A stretch of 64,000 nucleotides of DNA, from assembly GCA_026874595.1 (NCBI GenBank), contig CM049311.1:55679676-55743675 (forward strand). Direction: 5' to 3'. Each line of letters starts with the position of its first letter. Positions within the stretch are counted from its first letter, which is position 1. The position numbers were made by a program, and so were the translations under genes. Source of the stretch: Sipunculus nudus (Eukaryota; Annelida; Sipuncula; Golfingiida; Sipunculidae). The notes beneath the pieces are model-generated. The model saw only the letters and a list, made by a program, of their open reading frames with translations. It had not been told where the DNA came from and searched no databases. Shown piece after piece: positions 12,847 to 26,573 of the stretch.

Positions 12847-13194
12847 TATGAATCATGTATGTCTAGATGTTCGAGGCTTTAATGATTTATTGACATGTGA
12901 AATGAATGCTGGAGGGATGACACAATAATCAATGACTTTAACAAAAACTAGCAAAAGTACAGAGGACTGAATCCCCCGCAAAACAGAAATGTGCAAAATG
13001 TCTACATGCACACACCATCACACACATCCCTTCGCAGTCACAGAATTGACCTGAAACAATAAAGGTCCACTTTGTGCAGGCTTTATAAGAGAACTTAGCT
13101 GCTGCCAATACGGAGTCACTTTTGTGAGAATTGTGTACTTTGCCCTGTAATCAAATCGGAAACATGACAAAGATACCTCAGAGAATAAAAAACA

Positions 13195-14950
13195 GGAGCA
13201 TACTCTGCAAAAATTATTGTAGGTGGTGCCACCTGTATTGCATACAAATAAGCTGTATAAGATGTATACATACGCCAAATTTCAGGCTGATATATCGAAC
13301 CCCTCCTAAAAAATAAGCAGGGACATACACTGTGCAAAAATTATTGTAGGTGGTGCCACCAGTCTTGTATACTACAAAGCTATCCAATACGTATAAATAT
13401 GCCCAATTTCAGGCTGATGTATCAAATCCCTACTGAGGAATAAGCAGGCAAATTCACATGTGCAAAAGTCATTGTAGGTGGCAACACCAGTCTTGTGAAA
13501 GAGAAAGCCATCAAAGATGGGCCAATACATCAATCTTCTCTTGAGTTTGATGCACTGGGCTGACCAGGCATAGGTGAGAAAGACAGTTGCCCCAGGTGAA
13601 CTGTGACAAATTGCTGGCTCAAGCTACTGCACTGTGTGAATTCTTGACCTGCACTTGGCTACACACTGAGTGAACTTTTAAACTGTTCCTGGCTGCACTT
13701 AGTGAACTCTTGACCTGTTGCATAATCTGACAAAGTTGGCAGTCTACCAAAACTATAAAAAGATCCAGGCTGACCTTTGGCTGTTGCCAATCCTGAAATA
13801 GTTGGAAGTCTGCCAAGCTATTTATAGATACAGACACAATTTGGACTGTTGTTAAATCTGTTTATACATACTGAAAGACCTTAGCTACCATGCTTTTTTT
13901 CAAGCTGACATATATCTGTAAGATTTTTTTATCAAAATGTTTAAAATTATAAAAGATGCAGTCCTTTCATTGTTAAAGGTCCAATAATTCTGCAAGTTTG
14001 ACAATCAATTAGGTAAACTTGAACATAGGCCTTCTAAGAATCAATTTTGTGCTATGTTACAGAAGTTGAAACAACAATTTTGCAGAAGAAGACAAATGCA
14101 GTCCTCAGTTTACAATAGGCTTACTAGGACGACAAAACCAACTTCAGCTTTCTACCAAAAATCAACAAACCCAATCTATTCTTATAAAATTGAAAGAACC
14201 ATACCCCAGGATAATACTTGTGAAAAATTTAACAATTCAGCTTGACATTTTCATCATAAAACATTTCTAAGCTGAAAGAAGCTAAAATTACAAGATTTCT
14301 GATTGTATTAAAAAGGTTTTTTAGATGGGGACTCAATAACTGTAATTTCAAATATGAGTCACATGACCAGCATTTGCACAAGAATTGGTGATCTTAGCTC
14401 CTATTGTTTCAGAGATTGTTATGTAAGTAAGATTACTTGCCAATAATTGGTTCAAATCCCTGTAACTTGGCCAAAGGTCATCAAACCAAAACCATTTGAA
14501 CAATCTTGATTGAACTGGTCTCCGGGATCAATTCTGTGAAATATTGAACCATTTGGCTGAATGAATTCAGAGAAAGGAGATTTTCAAAGTATTTTAGCTT
14601 TTCCCCCGTAAAATGTAGTTTAATGCAGGTAGTGCCACAAATTACTCAATCCCACAATATTTGATATGTGATAGATTTTTGCATAAAATTTGGCGATGCT
14701 AGCTCCTGGTATATCTGAGAAATTATGGGTTAATGTACTGATGACCAATGACCCCTGTACAGAAAAGGTCCATGCAGGTGGCGCCACCATTACCTCAATT
14801 TCAAATAAGACTCATGTGACCAACATATGCATAAAATTTGGTGATGACAGCCCCAGCTGTTTCTGATATTGTAATTTTAGTATCCTTTTTTGCCAAATGA
14901 ATAAGTTCAGCTTCCTGAAACTCCGCCAAAATCAGCAGCACTCTTATTGG
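13195..14950 (+). mobile_element. F/E-family element (copy 2)
   Basis: F part: three units of about 130 bp around GGTGGTGCCACC or variants (about 13221, 13350, 13480), then TTGAGTTTGATGCACTGGGC and repeats of TGAACTCTTGACCTG. E part (from about 13990): TTTTAGCTTTTTCCC, then CCATGCAGGTGGCGCCACC at about 14771. The same F-then-E order occurs at 50584-52365, so F and E are probably one element. The 3' end is degraded. Confidence 0.65.
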
Positions 14951-15009
14951 TCGACTATGGTAAACATGTAATCCCACTATGGTGCTTGGAAGCTGCTCCG
15001 GCCTGTTCA

Positions 15010-15796
15010 AGAGTTATGGAAGGGAAGACAGCTGAAGGATGTCCGTTGTACCTGATTGAACAGCTAATTATACGGGGCAAGTAACTGTACTTAAGTTAGT
15101 TTTGTGTCCGACGGAACCATTTGGTTAAATTTTATGTTAAATTTTATCATGCAAGAGATAAGTAAGTGACATGCAGTTGTTGGAAATGGACAGTTTATAC
15201 AGCAGGTGGCTCAGGGTCCTCCGTCAGTCGTTTCATACCTTGTGTCTTTATATTACTATGGGTAGTATGAGGCTAAATAGGGGCTTTTAGAAATGTCTTA
15301 ACAGTGATTTCAAGGGCCTGTGCAACTGTCTCCTGTAACTTAATTTTTAAAAATGAAATTATTCTAACAAATAATTAATTAGACCAGCAGTACAAAATGA
15401 TCTTTAACTACAACATTTAGCAAGATAATATGAGAGAGAGAGAGAGAGCAAGTCCACACATACCAGTGTAAGTTAGTGCAGAGGCATTTTCAAGTTGTAA
15501 GTCCATCACTGCTGAAATCTGTTTTTAACTCAACCAAAGTTATAACTAAATATCTTTCTTCTAAAATTAAAATTTATTAAATATATTTTTGTTTAATTTA
15601 TTTATATAGGCTATATATAGCTTTCTGTGCTTTTTTTATCAATACCATTGATAGCATGGATGATGACAGAGGGGATTCCAATCACTATGAATCATAACTC
15701 ACTGCACAGGGATGACAGACTTTTAAAAGATCTATATAATAAACTAAATGAACTTTAGGTTTATAATTTTGTGGATAAAGGTCACCCAGAAATTCA
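15010..15796. other. no recognisable feature apart from a short (GA)n run
   Basis: A (GA)n tract of about 18 nt lies at 15431-15448. No gene or repeat family was recognised in the rest. Confidence 0.5.
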
Positions 15797-18396
15797 ACAA
15801 GGGACCCATGGGTCACGGCACTCAGCTGTTATATATGATGAAAAAATATGATTTAGAAATGAGGAACACGCTTGTTTTGTGTGGAAATAAATATAAGCTG
15901 TATTGAGTTGTTGGTGTTTAGCTTATGTATGATTTTGATAGTATCTTTGGAGACAGGGAAGAGGATTGATTTCATTTATTTTATTAACAAATGGAGTGCT
16001 ATTGTCACACAGATTTTGACTTGGCCATATAACTTATAAGCAGAACATATAATATAAGAGTTTAACTATTTATTAAAAATAATTACAAATTGTCCCAAAT
16101 AACATTTTTATTAAAAATAATAAGAGAATCGTATGATTTAAAAAAAAATACAACAGAAATGATTATTAAAATAATATCAAAGAATAAATTCATGAATGCA
16201 TTCATGAATACATTTTGAAAGTATTTGCACTGGTATTCATATACTTTCATTTTTACCTGAATTCCCATTCTTATGCAAGAAATTTTATAATGGAGTACAT
16301 ATTCATATTCGTATTCAAATATATTTGCAAAGTATTTGCACCATGTCTGGTATTTATTCAGTTTTCATCAAACAATGATGTTGAGAATCCAGAATATACA
16401 AAATTCACACATTTAAATAATGATCATAAGTACCTGGTTTTGTGGCTTTTATTCATATTAAAAAAAATAAATGTAATAAATTCAATTTGGAGTAATTTCA
16501 CACCAATGTACACACTAGACACAGCATGAATCTACATTAATATTATAAACTGCATCTTTGTCCATCATTAATTTCCTTCATATGATCTCTAATGATTATT
16601 AATGAATAATATGATTTATTTTTTTATCATTAAAATTGAACTGAAAAATACCATAGGTGACTGCATGGCGTTATTTGGAATACATGACATTCTATCAATT
16701 AATACAAGATTCTTATATCATCAGTAACTGCAAGTTAATTTCCTGTTATTATCAACTAACAAATTCCTTTTCTATTTTTCTTTAATTTGTTATTAAAAAC
16801 CAAAAAAATTTATTAATTTATTGTTTATTGTTATGTTGTTAGTTAAAACTACTAGATAAGTTGGGTTGGACACCTGGATCAACTGTTGCTGACTGGCTGC
16901 CTCAGTATATGCCTCGCCTCAAGCGTGCATAATTTGATGAAAGGTCAACAAGGTCAACATACAGGTGACTCAAGTCGGGCTGGGGAGAGCTAAGGTCTGA
17001 CATGGTCTCATATAAACATTAATAAAAGCTACAATTTTTGTCAAATTTCTTTCAGCTTTCTAAACTTAAAGGCTGAAATTCTTATGTGTGCATGATATGA
17101 AAATTATATCAACTGTGCTCACAGGAAACAAACGTGCCATGGTCAAAATTTGGCAAAATTTAAGGTACATATTTTATATTTATACTAATAACTTATAAAA
17201 TTTGAAAAATTCAGAACTAATTTTGGCTATTAAATTGAATCTTGATTAAATGTTACATCATTGACAAAAAATATCTAGCTTCAGCAATTCTTGTTAAGGG
17301 AGTAAATATATTTCTTGATTTTTTACAAAGTGCATTATGTTTGGGCCCATAACTGAAAACAATTACGCAATACTGACATCTTTCCTGGCATGTGCATAGA
17401 GAATGTATAAAAAAATATGTATATTATATATGATTAAAGTCTGATCAGTGGTTTTGATGTTAGGTGGTCTTGAAGTATAACAATGGGTTTTTTATGGAAA
17501 AATGAAGTTTTTCATTAATATCTCAAAGGTATTAAGTCCTGGTGACCAGATTCTTGGCATGGTAGGGGATTTTGGAGACATCTAATTGTATGCCATATTT
17601 TAGGAACTGAGAGCTGAAGCTGGGGAGCTGAGCTCTTGCAAACTGCATAACACTAGCTGGATGTAAACAATATGTTACATGGTGCTTGAAAACTTGAATA
17701 AAATCTACAGTTTTTGATCAACTCATTTCAAATTTTTGGTATTAACAGACAAAATGGTAACAAAAACATGCTGTGAAAATTAAATCCATAGTACTTACAG
17801 GAAAAAAACGTGGCATGGTCAAAGTTAGGCAGATTTAAGGTACCAATTTTTTATTTTTTTTTAATATTTAAAAATATTAAACAGATTTTGATCTAATTTT
17901 GGGTATACAAGTTAATTTTTATTAATTAAAGTTATATAACTGGAAAAAAAGTCCATAGCTTTAACATGTTTTGTGTTAAGTGATCAAATATCTTTCCTGA
18001 TTTGTTTACAAAATGCATAATGTTTGGGCCCATAACTTTTTCAAATTATATAATACAGACATAATTTCTGGCATGCACATAGGAACTATATAGGGGAATA
18101 TTTATGATTAAAATGAGGAAAAACAGATGAGTGGTTGTGATATTAGGCAGTCCTGAAGTGTGAAAATAGGTTTTTAATAAAAAATTGAGGTTTTTCCTTA
18201 ATTTCTCCAAGGAACGAAGTCGCGAAGACCCAGTTTTTGGCCTGGTAGGAGATCTTGGGGACATCTAACTTTATGCCGAATTTTGGATTCCTAGGTCTTA
18301 TGGTTTCAAAACGTTCCACATCTACGGACGGACGGATGACGGACAATGGACCATGACTATAGCTCAGATGACTTATAGTCAGCTGAGCTAACAAAA
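15797..18396 (+). mobile_element. family A pearl/HINE-like element (copy A2)
   Basis: A complete copy: 5' module ACAAGGGACCCATGGGTCAC then GGCACTCAGCTG, unique 5' half (matching 1604-2640 and 44903-45500), core units with GGGCCCATAACT, a short ACGGACGG tract (18325-18338) and the stem-loop at 18358-18390. No coding capacity. Confidence 0.85.
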
Positions 18397-18751
18397 ACTC
18401 AACGAATAATTTGAATCCACAGTATATCATGCTGGGCTAGTTTTGTTTCTCCTTTATGTATTTTACATGTATTTCAGGGTAATATCTGGGGTTTTTTTTA
18501 TATAGAAAATAACTGCAAAAAATTAGTTTTACCAGAAATGGTGAACATATTTGTGTCTGCTTCACATTTACTGTAATACATGAAAGATATGTCATGAAGA
18601 TTACCATTATTCATGTCTGAACATGAATTTAACATGAGCTTGTGTTCCATGTATGTTTTTAATAAAGGGTAATATCATATATTAAGTAAATACAAGTGCA
18701 CATTTTTAGACCTACTTTAGCATATGGATTGAAGTAAAAAATAAAATATAA

Positions 18752-18756
<5 letters not shown>

Positions 18757-18791
<35 letters not shown>
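18757..18791. repeat. (TA)n microsatellite
   Basis: A TA run adjoining the left end of the pogo-like element. TA continues beyond its right end (23313-23324), as expected for insertion into a TA-rich target. Confidence 0.9.
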
Positions 18792-18795
<4 letters not shown>

Positions 18796-21700
18796 AAACC
18801 TCATTGTGTCACACTCCGTTAAGTTGAATTCCCGCATGTGTCGAAGTCGAATGTGGGGTCCCTGCAAAAAAAAAGTTAAAACCTTACTAATTTAACTCCA
18901 CTTGTGTCAAAGTCAGATGTGTGAAAAAAAACGGATGTGGTGAGGTGTTTTGTTGGTCCCCAGCTACTATTTCTGTCACTTAACTCGAAGTCATGATTGG
19001 ATTACAGTTATACAGGGCCCATCAATCATGATTAGGCCGTGATGACCAGTCATAATTAATTAAAACCGACCAGGCTCTCACTCATCAAGCGTGATGGCTA
19101 TGTTGACTCAAGGTCATGCCGCTTTAATATATAGACAACAGTTGTGCATGGTCCAACAAACATACCTATGGCTGCAATGACTAGTTACATAATTAATACC
19201 GGCAAGGATCTTACTCATCAAGCCTGATGGCTGACATACCTAGTCCGTTGTTTACTTGTTTGGCTGATTTGTCACTCATGATCATGCCTTTCTTCTCCCA
19301 CCCACAAAGCATAAATGAGAAGTTATTGATAAACCAAACTGAAAATGATCTGAGCCAATCATTTTTTTATTTGTGTGCTTTTATACACGTACATGTATGT
19401 TATCATGTTTCACTTTCTGTATTTACCTAATCCTATTTTTGGTGGTACTTATGTGTTTTTTTATTATTAATAAAAACAAGGGACCCATGGGTCACGGCGC
19501 TCAGCTGATTGTGATTGGACCATAAATGTTTCTCCATTGTGATACAATATCGAGTCGATAAAGCTTATGAATATTATGGACATGTTGGGCTATTACAAAG
19601 GAATGTATATCTGAGCAAATATGAATGCAATGACAGCAGTAATAAGCAGTAGTAGAATGATGAATAGGCTATTTGTTGAAGGATCTATAGTGTATGGAAG
19701 TCTGCAATATTTCAATTTGACAGATATGATGTTATGATTTACTATGCTGATGAGGGGATTTATGAATTTGTTACTGTATGACACAATATCTCTTCAGTCT
19801 TGACAATGTACATTATTTTGATGCCCACTATGTATACATATTACACAATATTGACATAATTTCTGGCATGTACATAGGTACCTATGGACGAATAATTATA
19901 CAAAATATTAAAGTATGAATATATCTGATTCATCTTGTTCTTGTTTACTAAGGCTGACATTGGGATGGGGCTCAGAGAAGGGAACAGTGAGGGCAGCTAT
20001 GAGGTGGATGTAGAGAGAAAAGGAGAGAGAGAGAGAGAGAGAAAGAGAGGAAGAGAGACAGAGAGAGGGGATGGAGCATTCAACAGTACTTAAACACCTG
20101 GAAGGTTAAAATCTAAAATATTATGAAAAGCAGATAAAGTCTGATTGGAAAAGGTAATCTTGGCCATGGTTGGTTTATATGATTGAAGAAATTGTTGCAA
20201 ATAATATTTTGAGATCTGACCATGTGTTTCCATTGGTTACCTTTTTGATAAGCTGTTGACAGTTCAACAGTTTACAGATTTGTTTAATGAGATCCAATTA
20301 TTTTAATAAACCTATTTTCTATTTTATCATATGTATACAGTAGCCATAAAGTCCCCACTCAACAGGTGGAAGGATTGACAAGGGGGGGAGGGGGTTATGA
20401 TGGGAGTTAAACCGCCTCAGTCTTTCTGTATATATATTATCTTTAATTTTTAAATTTTATTGAAAAGCAATAGAACTATTGTTCACAGTGCCAAAGAGCA
20501 AGGACTCTATGGGGTGGGGGAAGGGGATGGTGGGAGTTACAGCACCCTTGCATATTCATACAGGATATTAAATTGAATTCAAGTGCTTACAGCGAAAAAA
20601 AATGTTTATTCATAATTATTAAATATTTAAACAGGCAGAAAAGTGTAATACTTCCCAAGCACACATTTCACTGACTTGTTGAAAACAATCAAAGCATGGT
20701 GCTTGAAAACTTGAACGACATCTACAGTTTTTGATCAATTAGTTTCAAATTTCAGATTTTAACAGATGAAATGCTTATGTGTACATGCAGTGAAAATTAA
20801 ATCCACAGCACCAACACTAGTAACAGGAAATAAATGTCCACTGTAAGTCATGTTAATTATCATGCATGCTTTTTACAAAGGAGTTAACAGTTGTTCAATA
20901 ATTCCAGGTTGCCCATAGCCAAAAGTACCACTAGCACAAATGATATGAGAGTTAAACTATTCATTAAAAATTAATGGAAATTATTGGGCAAAATATGATT
21001 TTAATTAAAAAATTATTTACAGTAACATTTGAAAAAATTTCTTTTAATAATATAACTGAAATAAATGATTAAAATAAAATTATAAAATATATTCATGAAT
21101 GCATTAATGAATACATTTTGAAAGTATTTGCACTCAAATTCTTTCTTTTTACCTGTGTTAGTATTTGTATTAATTTACATGATTGAACAATTGAATTTTT
21201 TTTAATCATATTTGAATACAATTATGTATTCACTCAAGGCTTCATATTTATTCAGTTTCAGTCGAACGAAACTGTTGCGAATCCAGAATATACAAATTTC
21301 ACAAATTTAATTAATAATTGTAACTGCCTGGTTTTATGGCTTTAATTTATAAAAAAAAATATTATATTCACTTTTGAATACTTTCACATCAACTTCAAGA
21401 CACTTATGAAAATTATTAACATTATAGACATCATAAAGGAACTTATCTTTAAAGACCTGATTTTTTATCAGATTAAAAAAAATTTATTTTTTTTTAAAAT
21501 TTGTATCAGAAAAAAAGAAAATAATCTCTACTACAAAACTAATACATGTTAAAAATAACCCAAGGATCAAAACAAACCAATATGTTATACAAGGAGCAAA
21601 CTGGAGTTGGGAATGTTTAATTTTATTAACTGAAATAAAGTTATCAGAAATATAAATTTTGATTATTTACCAAGTATCATGTAACAGCTGATACAGCCAT

Positions 21701-23312
21701 GAGTCTGAATGTTATTATTCAAACATACTGACATCTTTAATGAGCACTTCTCTGAGTATTCTTTTTTTTTAATTTTTTACATATTTCATTTTTTTAAATT
21801 TTATAATAAACAAAACCCAACAAATTAAACACCTGGAAAAGACCTGGAAATTTAGAATATTTAATATGATCAAATGCATCCTTGTCTATCATTAACTTGC
21901 TTCACATAATTCCTTATAGTAAACAACAATTTTATTTAATTATTTATTTTTCATTTTATGATTGAAATTAAAAAATACACAATGGTGAATGTATGGTGTC
22001 GTTTGAAATATATTTTCTGCAATCCATGAAAGATTCATAAAACATAAGTAATTGCAAGGTCCCTGTTACTCATTAACCATAAAATTCCTTTTCCATTTAT
22101 TTTTCTTAAAGTTGTTATTGTAAACCAATATTTTTTTTAAATTATTGTTTATGTTATGTTTTTGGCCAAACAATTACAAGAGGGGGTTGAATAGCTATAT
22201 CCAGCTGAGGCCACCCAAGAGCTGGCTTGCTGCAGTATATGCCTCGCTTCAAGCATGAAAGGTCAATATGGGGACATATAGAGGGGCTTCAGTACAGCCT
22301 AGGTGTGACATGATCTTATAAAAAATGTAATAAAAGTAACAGTTTTTGGTCAATTCCTTTCAAATTTCAGAATTTAGAAGCTGAAATCCTTACGTGTGCA
22401 TGATATGAAAATTAAACCAACAGAACTTACAGGGAAAAAACATGCCATGCCAGATTTGGGCAAAATTTTAAGTACTGATTTCATATTTATGCGAATATCT
22501 TATAAAATTTGAAAAATTTAGATCTAATTTTTGGTATACAATTGAATCTTGATTAAATGGAGTTATATCCCTGAAAAGAAGTCTCTAGCTTCAGCCATTC
22601 TTATGTTAAGTGAGTTAATATATTTCCTGATTTTTTTATGAGGTGCATTATGTTCTGGCCCATAACTTAACAAATTATGAAATACTGACCTAATTTTTGG
22701 TATGTACATAGAAAATGTAAGGAAGAATATGCATATTCACTATGATCAAAATCAGATCAGTGGTTTTGATATTAGGCAATCTTATAACATAGAAAATGTA
22801 TGGGAGAATATGCATATTCACTTTGATCAAAATCAGATCAGTGGTTTTGATATTAGGCAATCTTATAGTGTAACAATGGTTTTTTATGGAAAATAGAGGT
22901 TTTTCCTTAATATCTCGAAGGAACGAAGTCCTAATGACCAAATTTTCAGTATGGTAGGAGATTCTGGGGACATCTAACTGTATGCCGAATTTCAGATTCG
23001 TAGGTCAAACGGTTTCAAAACGTGCCAGTTTAACGGACGGACGGACGGACAGACAGCTGACGGACAAAGGACCACGACTATAGCTCAGATGACTTATAGT
23101 CAGCTGAGCTAAAAATGTATATAAAATTTGTGTTCTTTCATGAAAACATTTGTGAGAACTATATAAAATAGGCCCTATACATGTGCAGTATTTATCGATG
23201 ATAATCACGGCTGAACAAAGTTGAATATATTGAACATCGGTTGTATCGAACTCCGGTTGTGTCGAAACAAATTTACCAGTCCCTTTGACTTCCACACAAC
23301 GAGGTTTCACTG
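18792..23312. mobile_element. pogo/Tigger-like non-autonomous element with nested family A copy
   Basis: Terminal inverted repeats: left AGTAAAACCTCATTGTGT, right (reverse complement) CAGTGAAACCTCGTTGTGT, flanked by TA repeats. This matches the CAGTxAAACCTC-type ends and TA target of pogo/Tigger elements. Native parts are 18792-19475 and 23113-23312, with two related blocks of about 150 bp at 19030-19210. No transposase is seen in it. The middle is a family A element. Confidence 0.7.
19476..23112 (+). mobile_element. family A element nested in the pogo-like element (copy A3)
   Basis: Starts ACAAGGGACCCATGGGTCAC, then GGCGCTCAGCTG; ends with ACGGACGG/ACAG repeats (23033-23060) and the stem-loop at 23080-23110. 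The interior is diverged and holds a (GA)n run (20017-20048), A-family blocks from about 20690 on, and a direct repeat of about 73 bp at 22710-22860 (two copies of GGTTTTGATATTAGGCAATC). Part of 19500-20600 is not matched to other A copies. Confidence 0.65.
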
Positions 23313-23324
23313 TATATATATATT

Positions 23325-26300
23325 TGGTTTCTCTAGCACAGCTGATTTTTGAAGCAGGAATAAATAGTTCACAAAAAAAACCACAAACATCAAGTTTAAA
23401 GATTTTATTACTACATGATCAATACCACATACTGTGAACATCAATATATAAACATATATCACATTCAAAGGTAATTCATGGTTATAATTTCTCATCCTGT
23501 ATTCCTCTGTGTGGTACATTTAACAACATATGTACAAAATTTTTAACATCAATCCTACCCTCCATGCAGACACTCAGCTGAAGTGCATTGGCCTTGGATA
23601 AATCATTTCCTAGACATAGATAATTCACAATAATCCTTCAGGACATCACTGTGTTACCATGACTAAAGTACCAAATATATCAATATAACAGCAGATCAGC
23701 ATTACACTGATGAAGCAGTATTTATAACACTTTGATAAGCAGTTCATGCTTAGTTGTTAAGGTTTAATGCGTATCAATACCTCTCAGAAATAACTGTCTA
23801 AAACGGATACACGTTATATAAAGACATAAACGAAGTGGTGTAACTAGCACCAGGGACATGAGGATTATAGCCATCAGGTGACGCTCACAGATCATCAAGG
23901 TCATCAGCCATATAATAAACATGTCCCCCCCTTACTGGCGCAATCTGTTGGTGATGACTGACACTGAATGTTCAGGTCAGTTGTGTTGATAAAGAAAGAC
24001 TGTTTTAGTTACATTTAAAATGACTGAAGTGTCACAGTCTCAGAGGTGAGGTTCTTGTCTTATTCTTTTGCATTGTAACAAAAGCCACATGCATGTTTAC
24101 TAGACTGAAACCCTGCAGATGAACATTAATCACAGTGCCCATGCACCTGGAAAAGATCTATTAAACTCCAAGGTCTATCAAGGGGTTGACAAGTTTGTTT
24201 CTATACTGGTATGGGTCCATTTTTATGGGGGGGGGGGGGGGGGGGGGAGTCCCCTAAACTTTGCTGAAGTGCTAAACAATCAACAGGGAATGGTTTTCTA
24301 AATTTTTCTGCCCATGTTTATGACAGTATGGCTCCAAAAGCTCTAAAAACTTAACTTTGGTCAAGGTAATAGTTAATGGTGATCAATTTGCTCCAAACAT
24401 TTCTTTCTTACCTTAACCTTTTTTTTCAAAGTCCTGACCAAGAGAAGCTGGTAATGGTACGTACACCTCTAGTATTAAATTCTTGACTGTCCAATATTTC
24501 ATAGGCAGGGCTGAGTATCACCTACATATTTATATTGTGATATACTTCAATATGTAGCAGCAAAAAATATTGTGATGTTTTCACTGTAATAATCTACAAG
24601 AGGTTTGTGTGATATCTGGTTGACACATGACTTCTTTCAATTTCTGTATTGAGTTATTTAGGTACCAATGGGTCATCAAGCAGATATTAAAATTTGGTCT
24701 ACCAAGCAGACAATCAAATTTATATCCGCTTCGTCTACCAAGTCTTGGCCGACTTGTACATTTCCTACTAAACAACCTGAGGCCTGTCTATAAACACAGT
24801 AGTGGCTTTCATTAAAATCCCAACCTACTGATGGAGATGTCTAAATTTATAACAGAAACCTAATTTTTATAACAATGAATCACTTAGACAAATATAGAAA
24901 AATATTGATATATGAAAACCATATTGTGATACACAATATTGCAAAAATATATGGATATATATAGTCACTGATTATTACTGTCACAGTAGATCAGTAGAAA
25001 ATATAAAATGATCCGAACTAGATCACTATGTCATAAGTTTAATTTTTCCCTTAATGACTGATTATATCTCTTTGTACAGAATTTTATTCTGACTATACAT
25101 TATTTGGCAGTTGTTCGAAAGGTTTGTCAAATTTGCAAAAAAAAAAACGCAAAAAAAATTTAAATCATCATGAAAAAACCTTCATGAATACGACACCCAA
25201 CCTTCAAAGATTAACATTCATACTAAATGCTACTTATCAATGAGAGTCAAGTAATCCATGCCTGTTGTGTTGGAAGCTGAACAATTCTTTCATGTTACCT
25301 GTCAATCAATTACTGATACAACTAGAAGTGACAGGTCAGGAAGGGACCCACAAAAGATGCAGTCATTATAAATTGAAGTACTGTGAATTTGGTGTACTCT
25401 GGTAGCATGGGCTGATAGAGTTATATTTGAAAATTAAAGAACCTGTAAAGAACAGTTGACATGTAAAAACTGGAAGAAGAGATATGGTAAAGTGAAAATG
25501 TTCAAAGTTATCAAAATGATGATATAAAAGATCTGCATGCATTTTTAGTTTCTGTATTTGTGTATTACCTGTGCCAACTATTCTTTGTTGAAGTCTTGGC
25601 TGGGCTGTGTCAAATATTTTTCCAGTATTTGTATGTTGAATTGGCCTTATTATATGTGAGGCTTGAGTCTGTACATGAACCTTGTAGTATAAGAGAGAGT
25701 CAGCTGCTGGTTAGTAGAGATAAAATGGTCATTGTCTTGAAATGAGATTCAGCTGTTCTTGGGCTTGGGTCTACAGATGCGCTACATATGAATATCAATG
25801 TAAATTTGTTGATGGTCACTATAAAAGGTCCAAATTCCTTGAGATGTTGGAAGTGGAGATAGATTTGTCCAAACATGGTGTTAATGAGAGCCACTGTGGT
25901 GCGTTGGGCCAGTGTATCCTTTTCTAGGGAATCTTCAAAAATTTGTCTGTACAAAATATGCTGTGAAAATGTAATTCCGCTGTACGCGAGTGATTCATCC
26001 ATTTCTGGCCTGCTGAAGGAGACACCAGCAACTGAACACCAAACTGTGTATTACCTTTTTTTTTCCTTCTGACCGAAATATCAATAAGCTTCTCCCTTAA
26101 GCCATGGGTGATACATATTATGTTTGAATCCTATCAATCATATGTTAAGGGAGTTATAATGCAGAAACGAATTTGATTGTTCATCAGATTCTTTGCGAGT
26201 TATTGCATTAACATCATTTGAGGATTATTGCCTCTGTCAAGGTCATCCATCTTCGAACTTGACCTAGCCCTTCATAACCAACATTACTGGTGCAAGTTCA

Positions 26301-26570
26301 GTGAGTGTCAGTCAAACTGTTTGCGAGCTATTTGGTTAACATCATTTTAGCATTATTACCTCTGTGACCTTGAAAATCCATCAAGGTCACCCATCTTCAA
26401 ACATGATGTAGTCAATCAAAAGGTCCATCACTGCCATGGGTCTAGGGACCTTATATGAAATACTTTTTACGAGTTATTGTGTTAACAATTTGTGTCCTTT
26501 TGCATGCATATTTGCTAAGAGAGCGCAACCTAACTAGGTGTTCAGTAATGGTTTTTACCACATAACTTAC
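23325..26570. other. no recognisable gene; poly-G tract at 24227-24247
   Basis: A run of about 20 G interrupts otherwise AT-rich sequence. A 100-codon minus-strand ORF at 26002-25700 has unremarkable composition, but no family could be recognised and splice context is unclear. Nothing else supports a gene. Confidence 0.45.
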
Positions 26571-26573
26571 AGA

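Noticed and set aside
14450-14461. tRNA B-box-like GGTTCAAATCC, possible SINE or tRNA
   Set aside because: No A box at the right distance, no cloverleaf, and the corresponding position in the other E copies lacks it.
19593-19784. 63-codon ORF with a hydrophobic C-terminus, considered as a mitochondrial or small membrane protein fragment
   Set aside because: No match to a known mitochondrial protein pattern, and it lies in the AT-rich interior of a mobile element.
25700-26002. 100-codon minus-strand ORF with reasonable composition
   Set aside because: No family recognised, overlapping ORFs on the other strand, no clear splice partners. Not supported as a gene.
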